64,000 bases of DNA, from contig CP154955.1 of assembly GCA_039621445.1 (NCBI GenBank), forward strand, positions 12,590,960-12,654,959, given 5' to 3'. Under the pieces are notes generated by a model. It worked only from the letters and a program-made list of their open reading frames with translations. It had not been told where the DNA came from and did not search any database. This document shows positions 57,333 through 64,000 of the stretch, one piece after another (position 1 is the first letter of the stretch; every line of letters starts with the position of its first letter). The translations under genes were made by a program, and so were the position numbers. This stretch comes from Euglena gracilis. Lineage: Eukaryota > Euglenida > Euglenophyceae > Euglenales.

Positions 57333-58597
57333 CCGACAGGGGGGGTTCGGTCTCCTCATCGACATCCACTGGATCCCCCCTTTTTGCAGTGACCACGCCT
57401 ATGCTTTTCACTGGGTTCTAATCGAAAAAACTGACTGGGACTGCTGGCTCGTCATCAATTCCGTAAAGAAATTGCCGCCGGATCACTGCCAATTCAGCGG
57501 GATCCGGCTCCCAGTCATCATCATAACCATGGGCATTCGTCAATGCAATTTCTGGGCTCCTCTGATCAAAAAAAAACTGCTGGCTGGTTGGCTGGGCCGG
57601 CTCCTGCATGATGGGCCGGGCTGGCTCCATGATGGGCTTGGCTGGCTCTTGCATCATGGGCTGGGCTGGCTCCATGAAATTCCCAAGCCCAACGCCAGCT
57701 CAGTGCCAGCCACAGCCAGCGGAAATGAGTCAGCAAGTTTTTGCCCACGAGAGGTTGGGAGTTGAGGCCTGCTTGGAATTTCAATTGGGAATTTCACTGC
57801 CTAACGCAGGGTCAGTCAGCCAAACCACAGCCAGCAGTCGGGGGGCCAGCCCAGCATCAGCCAAATTCAGGACCAGCCCAGCCCCAGCCAGCTGCAGCAT
57901 GAGTCAGCCCAGCCCCAGCCAAACATGAAAGGGCCAGCCCAGCCCATCATGCAGGGGCCGGCCCAGTCAACCAGCCAGCAGTTTTTGGGTAAGAGGAGCC
58001 CAGAAATTGCAGTGCCCCAGCCAATAATGCAAGGGCCAGCCCAGCCAATGATGCAAGAGCCAGCCCAGCCCATCATGGAGCCAGCCCAGCCAATTATGCA
58101 AGGGCCAGTCCAGCCCATCATGGAGCCAGCCCAGCCCATGATGCAAGAGCCAGCCGAGCCCATCATGGAGCCAGCCCAGCCCATCATGGAGCCAGCCCAG
58201 CCAATCATGCAAGGGCCAGCCCAGCCAATGATGCAGGAGGAGCCAGCCCAGAACATCATGGAGCCAGCCCAGCCCATGATGCAAGAGCCAGCCCACCCAT
58301 CATGGAGCCAGCCCAGCCCATCAGGCAGGAGCCGGCCCAGCCAACCAGCCAGCAGTTTTTTTTTGATCAGAGGAGCCCAGAAATTGCAGTGACGAATGCC
58401 CATGGTTATGATGATGACTGGGAGCCGGATCCCGCTGAATTGGCAGTGATTCGGCTGCGATTTCTTTACGGAATTGATGACGAGCCAGCAGTCCCAGTCA
58501 GTTTTTTCGATTAGAACCCAGTGAAAAGCATCGGCATGATCACTGCAAGCAGGAAGGATCCAGTGGATGTCGATGAGGAGACCGAACCCCCCCTTTC
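57333..58597. repeat. Large inverted duplication around PAQPIM repeats
   Basis: Arms of about 270-330 bp (57333-57660 and 58285-58597) are inverted copies, high identity by eye. Each encodes, on opposite strands, SQQFFFDQRSPEIA, HGYDDDWEPDPAELAVI and DDEPAVPVSFFD then a stop. The loop is a GGCTGGGCTGGCTCCAT-type repeat. Confidence 0.85.
57925..58514 (+). pseudogene. PAQPIM-repeat protein fragment
   Basis: About 20 repeats of PAQPIM(Q/E) followed, after a frameshift near 58295, by an acidic tail ending DDEPAVPVSFFD and TAG. The frame continues after the stop with NPVKSIGMITASR. It may be the N-terminal part of the Gag-like gene downstream. Function unknown. Confidence 0.45.
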
Positions 58598-58600
58598 GGT

Positions 58601-61600
58601 GTGTTGGTTGTGCCAAGTATTTCAGTGTCGGTGGCCCAGTCCGGTGGACCCGTGGGGGGTTTGGGAGACCCACGAGATCCCCCCGAATGGGACGGGTCTT
58701 GGACAGGGTCAGGTATTGAATCGATCACCCATGCAGCAGCAGCCAGAGCTGCTGTGATGGTGGCGAGGGGGGTGGTGCAAATAATAGGCCCCAGGATCTT
58801 GCAATTGGAGCAGAATTGCGGGACCATGCAAGATCAAGTGGGTGCCATGATGCCATTTTTGCATATGGTGGGGCAGTCTGTGGAGGCTTAATGGCAGCAG
58901 GCAGAGGCGCAGGCCAACCAATCCTTGGACATGTCTCAGGGATTGTTGGCAATGCAGGCAGTGGAGGGGCAAACGTGGCAGGGGCTGCATTTTTTACGTG
59001 CAGCCAGCAGCGGGTTGGACAATCAGATTCACAATTTGCAGAAAGACGTTATTTCTGAATTTGCTAGGATGCGCAGTGAAATCGATGGCAAACTACAGGG
59101 GGTGGGCAGCGAGCGCGCCGATTTCACGCAGCAATTGGCCAGCGTATGCGCACAACATCAGGCAGAATTGGCAGCGAGTGAGGCTGGGCATGAGGGAAAA
59201 ATTGCTGCCATTTTGGAGGGGCACCCGAAGGCTAAATGCGGGCAGAATTTGAGGCAGAAAAGGAAGCCATGTCCGCCAAATTTTCCGCACAATTTCAACA
59301 GGTCTGTTCGATTTGTGCTGAGTTGAGGGAGGCCCAGAGCAGGCTCGGTAACACGGTGGAAAAGCGGGAACAGGCTTTGGAAGAGTGGGTTCGGTCTCGG
59401 CCAAGGGGAGGGGGAGGACCAGGGGGGATTGACCGGAGCGTTGGTCAAGATCAGATCCGAGGTTCAGCAGCTGCAGGGGTGGGTACACGCACAGCCAGCA
59501 GCAGATGGGCAGAGAAAAATTCTACACAGTCTGCTTGCAGTGGAAAGTGGGATCCAGGAGCGAGTGGAAGGGTGGTTGCGGGAGGAGATTGCTCAAGTCG
59601 AGGTGCATCTGCAATGCTGCCTTCCCTCAGACCCTATCACAGGAGCTGGGAGATACGGAAACGTGGGCGGAATGATGACGATTAGGGAGACGACGACCCC
59701 CGTCACCGCCCAGCCCAGCCGTCAAGTTCAAGCGAGCGGTGTGCCTGCGATTCGTCAGCCGTCCCCAGTGACGCAGCCGGTGGGTTTTGGGGGGGAGCCC
59801 CCACTCGGGACCCAAGGGGGGTTTGCCCAGCCAAGTCCAATAGGGAGGATTGCTGAGTCGATCTCCCCAGGAGGGGCAGTGAGGGAACCGACGCCCCTGA
59901 GGGTTAGGGAGGCGGATCCTGGGAAGGAAGCTCGCCAGGCTGTGGACCTGCGAACTCAGGGCTGTGTGGATGAAATGGCCCAGAGATTCCGACAGGAAAG
60001 GAAGGTTGCTTTGGGGCAGACAGCGTCTGTGGGGATTCCGCGCAGGGATCTACCGACCGTGAATTCCGTCCCCCCAGTGGGCCAGGAGTTTCGGCGAGGG
60101 GGTAGGAGGTTGCTGCCCCCTCCCTCTGTGATTGGCAGCCATTCTTCGGACGGAGAGAGTGAGATCGCTCGAACCAAACGCATTCTGCCAGGTGGTGGGG
60201 TCGAGGATTATGTGGTTGGTCTGGTGGTGCACCGCCCGGGAACTACGCTGAAAATTCCGGTTTTTGTGGGATCCCATGCAAATCAATGCAGCCAGCAAGA
60301 TGACCCCGGGCGTACGGCAGGGGTGGGTGTGACGGGGGCAGCCCCTGTGAGCCAATGCACGTTTTTTTAAGACCCATCCTAACGATTCAGACGTGTGGCG
60401 GCGGATGCCGCGTCCGCGGTTTTCAGGTTTGGCCAAGGATTTTGCCAAGTTTGAGGGCGAATGGGAGGAGCTCGAGCGGGTTGTGCCGAGACTTCTCCCC
60501 TTCCCCCATCAGATTTTGTGTTGTGCTGCAGGAATTCAAACTTGCCTCGACGAGGCAACCCAGGCGAAGATGAGATTGTGCATGAAACAGGATGCGGGTC
60601 TCACGTTGGCGGGTTTCCGCCAACAACTCCGGAGGAAATTTGGGATTGATTCCTTGAAGCAGCAGAGCCAGAGTTGAGAGAGTGAGGTTTGCCAGGACAG
60701 GACCCAAGCGGGGGGCGACTTTGCAAGACTGGAGCAGGTACGAGACGGAATTTAAAGTATCAAGGGAGGAGTTCCGGAACGTAGCGTCCGTGAGGAGCGA
60801 AAAATGTTGTTCACACAAATGTCGCCTTCGCTCCAGGAAGATCTCATGCGGGAGACCGCAAGACGGCGGGTCGGCCGTCCGTGGATCAGGGTCACATTTC
60901 AGACAAGGGTGAACGGGCCAGCCGTTTTGGCAGAAATTCAGGCCCATCTTGGGGAATCGCTGCCACCGGTGCATGAATGTTCGTCAGGATACGTAATCGA
61001 GACTCCCACTGAGGCTTGGCGGGAAAGACTCTTGGCGTGGCACGGGGCTACCATGGATGGGGCCAGGATAAATTTCACTTGACACGAGTACAAATTGTCG
61101 AATAATGACATTTTTGAATTTGTGGCTGCCCGTCTTCTGACAGACGAGGAGCTGGAGATCACCCGCCGGGGATTTGGTTTGGAGACCCATCCGGGGGACG
61201 CAAGGGCGAACCCCAAACCGTTGGAGACCAAAGCAGTTGTGGTGCAGGCACCTTCGGAACGGAGATCTGAGAGCAAATCCCCAACGAAGGGCAAATGGGG
61301 GGGGGGGAATGAAAACCAATCCTCCCCCAAGTCGAGTCCCGAGGGAGGTCGGGGGGGGAATGTTCGGTTTGTCGACAATCTGGCTGGAGGGATAACCATG
61401 ACCACAAATTGTGTTTTTGGGCATGCCCTCGTGGAGAGTTTTTCACTTGCAAAAAGGGAGGGCAGGAATTTATGCATGATTTCCGCCATTGCGAGTGGGA
61501 TGCCAAGGCAAAGGAAGAACGGCGGATGGAACTAAAAAAGCCAGCCCCGAAGCAAGTGCCTTTGGCACACCCAAACTGGGTGGATGGGTTTGCTTGGAAA

Positions 61601-61674
61601 GGAAAACTGCCAGCCCCACTTTCTCCAGTGGGCTGTAATATACTATATACCAATAAGCCACCGCAAAGTAGGTG
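58601..61674 (+). pseudogene. Decayed retrotransposon Gag region
   Basis: A chain of frames. A helical N-terminal part (58601-59300, with an in-frame TAA at 58889) is followed by a Pro-rich linker (59429-60367). Then comes a capsid-like block: RFSGLAKDFAKFEGEWEELE, CLDEATQAKMRLCM, LTLAGFRQQLRRKFG, TLQDWSRYETEF and LMRETARRRVGRPWIRVTF. Next are an in-frame TGA at 61081 and a C-terminal region (YKLSNNDIFEFVAARLL, a Cys/His segment near 61400-61500). The order PRFSG, CLDEATQ, TLQDW, RRxxRxWVRV is what I associate with dinoflagellate copia-like elements. No pol, protease or LTR pair is visible. Confidence 0.55.
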
Positions 61675-62553
61675 AAACCTTTTTGCGCGTTTTGGGCTTT
61701 TTGGGTCCCCCGCCTTCCCCCCCCCCTTTGAGTGGACACCTGTGCGACGGAAAGGGCCCCTGTGGATGCGCCAGGGTGCACCTCCCACAGACCAGGTCTG
61801 TGTCCGACATCCCTGTGGCCAGAATGCCTGGTCCAAAGGGGAAATCGGGCATAGCCCTGGGAGGGGGATGTGTACCAGGCGTATGCTTCTGTCCACTTCT
61901 TTTGAGGAAGTTAGTATGCAAGCAGATCCTATTAGGATCTCCTAATGGGTGCCCGTTCTCTCTCCACGGGTGGTATTCTTTTCCTTGTTTGTCTTTCCTT
62001 TTCTCCGGACCGGACTTGGATGCCCAGTCCGTCCTCCCTGCATTGCTCTGTGCTTTTCTTCTTTGGAAGTTGGGAAAAGGGTTTTTCTGTTACTTTTATT
62101 TTCAGTTCCCAAGTAGGTGCGCCAAGGCGAAAGCGAAGGCTTTTTGGGAATTGGGTAACGGGAATTGGGAATCAGACGTACACTCTGTGACCCCCCTACT
62201 CGGGTTGGGTCCATGGGCATTCCAGGAAACCCCATGAGTAGGGGTGGAAGGAGGGGGCCTCTGACCATTCAAACCTAGGCAGTGCGCATGCCCAGTCAAA
62301 CCTGACCACGCAAAAGAAAAGGTCTTATTCTACAAAACCAACTGCCGGCGACAGCATTTGCCCCGGGGGAAAAGTAGCCAGGAAAAATTGTGCTGTCTGG
62401 CCTCAAACGGCCGAAAATAAAAAGGAAAGAAAAAGTAGGCCTTCGGCCCTGTGCGCTGCGTGTCGCACGCTCGCGAGAGGGGGGAGGGGAGAGGGGTGTG
62501 CATGCATGCGCACGGAATCCTGCACATGGCAGCATCCCAGTGGGAACTTACTA

Positions 62554-62990
62554 GCGGCGAATACCGCAAAGGGTCTTCAAAGGGTTTGCTCGGGCGAATA
62601 CCCGAGCAAGGTGTCAGGCGAATACCTGGCGAGGGTTCTGAAAGACGCCGCATTGGTGCCTACGGACACCTCACCTGCCTCTGTCGGCTGGGTGTTTCGC
62701 GCACCTCACGCCAGTAGTCGTGTTGAGGGTACCCTAATGGGTCCTCAACCAACTCTAGTTGGCGTGGGGAACGCTGCGGAGCTGATTCACTCCGGATGGT
62801 GTTCTCATCCGGATCTTTGATATCAAAGGATGGGGTCTCCCAGTCCTTGATCCAACTGTCCGGCAGCTTCTCCCTGGTACGGTCAGCATGATGCTGAAGG
62901 TACCGTTGGAGCTGCTCCCAGAAAATTCTGGGCAGCATCACCGGCCAGATGATGTAATTCATCCTGGGGTGATGTGCAGGCACCTGCGGG
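62554..62990. ncRNA. Dense hairpin array, possible structured RNA or hairpin element
   Basis: Consecutive hairpins. GCGG/CCGC, TTGCTCGGG/CCCGAGCAA and CAGG/CCTG each close the loop CGAATA (62554-62567, 62586-62609, 62615-62628). Others are TTGAGG..ACCC/GGGTCCTCAA (62723-62748), CCAACT/AGTTGG, CCGGATG/CATCCGG (62792-62812), TCAGCAT/ATGCTGA, CCCAGAA/TTCTGGG and CATCACC/GGTGATG. Transcription is not shown, so the ncRNA label is a hypothesis. Confidence 0.4.
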
Positions 62991-63130
62991 GGCATTCCCG
63001 GGGTCTGCTTGAAGTTGACGTCATACATCCACCTCGCTGTCCGAGCTCTTGCGGTATGGGGCCGTAATACAGCCGCCAACCAACCTCTGAAGTCCACCAA
63101 ATCGTGTTCCTCAGGAGGCCACAGTGGCAA
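62660..63130 (-). CDS. Unknown 156-residue ORF overlapping the hairpin array
   Basis: Trp-rich and open (WLAAVLRPHTARARTARWMY, NYIIWPVMLPRIFWEQLQRY, DSWIKDWETPSFDIKDPD). I do not recognise it. The overlap with many hairpins makes it either a real protein encoded through structured DNA or a chance frame. Confidence 0.3.
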   Translation of the reverse strand: MPLWPPEEHDLVDFRGWLAAVLRPHTARARTARWMYDVNFKQTPGMPPQVPAHHPRMNYIIWPVMLPRIFWEQLQRYLQHHADRTREKLPDSWIKDWETPSFDIKDPDENTIRSESAPQRSPRQLELVEDPLGYPQHDYWREVRETPSRQRQVRCP

Positions 63131-64000
63131 GGCGTATCCGCCGTGCTGACGCTTGGAGAACAGGGTGTAAACCTGTGTCTCCTACCCCGGCTTACCCCAC
63201 TGTACGACCCACACCGGCTTTTCTACTTATGCTTTCCTCCCGAAAAGCCCGTGGGGGGCGTAACAATAAAATTTGTTTCCCTTTCCTCTTTTGATTGCAA
63301 AGCACAAAGGCAAAGAGAATTGTTGGGACAGCAGTCCCTTATATGAAAGTGACTTTTTCTCTTTCGAGCTTTGTAAAAGAAAGAAATAAAACTTCTATTC
63401 GAATGGGACTTCGCCCTCAGAATTCTAAAACAGAATTGCAAAGCACCAAACCCTGTAACCTTGAATTAGGAACCAGTTACTTTCGCTAAGCTTTCGCTAG
63501 CTCTGAGATTATATATTTGTCTTATGGTTTAGCCATGCCACTGTGTACGGCCCGGCCGTAGCCAGATTATAGGCCGTAGCCCAGTATCTGGTACACAGTG
63601 CCATGGCAGAATGGCTGCCTGGTACACATCCCCCTCCCAGGGCTCTGCCCGATTTCCCTACTGGACCAGGCCTGTCGGGATGCCAGGCACAGTCGCAGGT
63701 TCAGGGAGACAGTACCAGGATACGATGGGCTGGTTCTCATTTACGGTTACCGTGTTTGGAGCACAAAGCGCAAAAGAATTCTGGCGCACGCGCTGTTCTT
63801 TGTGCGTCCTCTTACTTGACACCGTAGTGTCTTTGTAGTCTTGAATCTTCGCGATCAACGTGTTATCGACCGACTTAAGGCGATTCCGCCACAGGGTCTT
63901 GGAATGGCGTTGAAGGCGATGATTAAATGAGTATTCACGCTCGCTTGTGAAGGTAAATCTGCAAATTTTCGCATAAAACTCTTGGAAAAGTTGCAGGCCA
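63130..64000. other. Further hairpin-rich sequence to the window end
   Basis: Stems continue: GGCG/CGCC at 63132-63143, GGAGA..CAGG/CCTG..TCTCC at 63152-63182, CACTGTGTAC/GTACACAGTG (63540-63600), GCACAAAG/CTTTGTGC (63764-63811), GGCG/CGCC at 63880-63891 and TTCAC/GTGAA near 63933-63950. A 25-bp tract at 63346-63370 is identical to 48372-48396. No gene recognised. Confidence 0.5.

Larger units (their letters stand above)
61800..63695. repeat. Inverted repeat pair enclosing the hairpin-rich region
   Basis: About 80 bp at 61800-61880 is the inverse of 63618-63695, including GGGAAATCGGGCA and CCCTGGGAGGGGGATGTG. It may mark the ends of a 1.9-kb unit. No target duplication was found. Confidence 0.75.

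Noticed and set aside
61079-61083. Reassignment of TGA as a sense codon
   Set aside because: In-frame TGA occurs in gene A/B exon 7, the RT and the Gag, but the Gag chain also has in-frame TAA and TAG plus frameshifts, and the genes end with TGA. Decay explains it better.

Overview
The window is nuclear DNA of a protist, most likely a dinoflagellate or another alveolate. It has large introns, very long microsatellites and homopolymer G/C runs, and no operon-like gene packing. Three things point to alveolates. Exon ends that match between paralogues are followed by GC or GA as often as by GT. A decayed retrotransposon Gag has the layout I associate with dinoflagellate elements. A retroelement ORF carries VPV-rich, alveolin-like repeats. 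The lineage call is an inference and could be wrong.

The backbone is three head-to-tail copies, all on the + strand, of one gene of about 16 exons and roughly 550 codons. Gene A runs from before the window to 12444 and shows exons 6-16. Gene B spans 25047-39715 and gene C 42876-54919. Exon 1 encodes a signal peptide or membrane anchor. Exons 12-14 resemble the C-terminal domain of group-1 glycosyltransferases (CgeB / Glyco_trans_1_2-like). Several exons keep exactly the same length in every copy (exon 6, 107 bp; exon 8, 65; exon 9, 108; exon 13, 38), while the introns are almost unalignable. Copies A and B carry disabling changes and C also has suspect junctions, so the array may be largely decayed.

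Because the copies act as empty-site controls for each other, inserted elements can be recognised. I find non-autonomous DNA transposons with 5'-CARG termini and 8-bp target duplications at 9527-11235 (inside exon 14 of gene A), 14242-14546, 21867-21987, 23727-24169, 36527-38603, 53989-54224 and 54942-56974. A 3-kb element at 5682-8723 has 26-bp inverted ends and about ten internal palindromes. A second family of short elements has poly-C termini and TA duplications: 1457-1774, 13743-13962, 32288-32524, 43031-43444 and 52585-52989. The A-B spacer holds a Penelope-like retroelement on the - strand (17538 to about 21690). The B-C spacer holds degenerate telomere-like repeats.

The last 7 kb (57-64 kb) differs in character. 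It holds an inverted duplication around a PAQPIM-repeat coding region, a frameshifted Gag (about 58.3-61.7 kb), and then a stretch packed with hairpins. Three of these hairpins share the core GGCGAATACC while their outer stems differ but still pair. I recognise no rRNA, tRNA, CRISPR array or bacterial-type gene.
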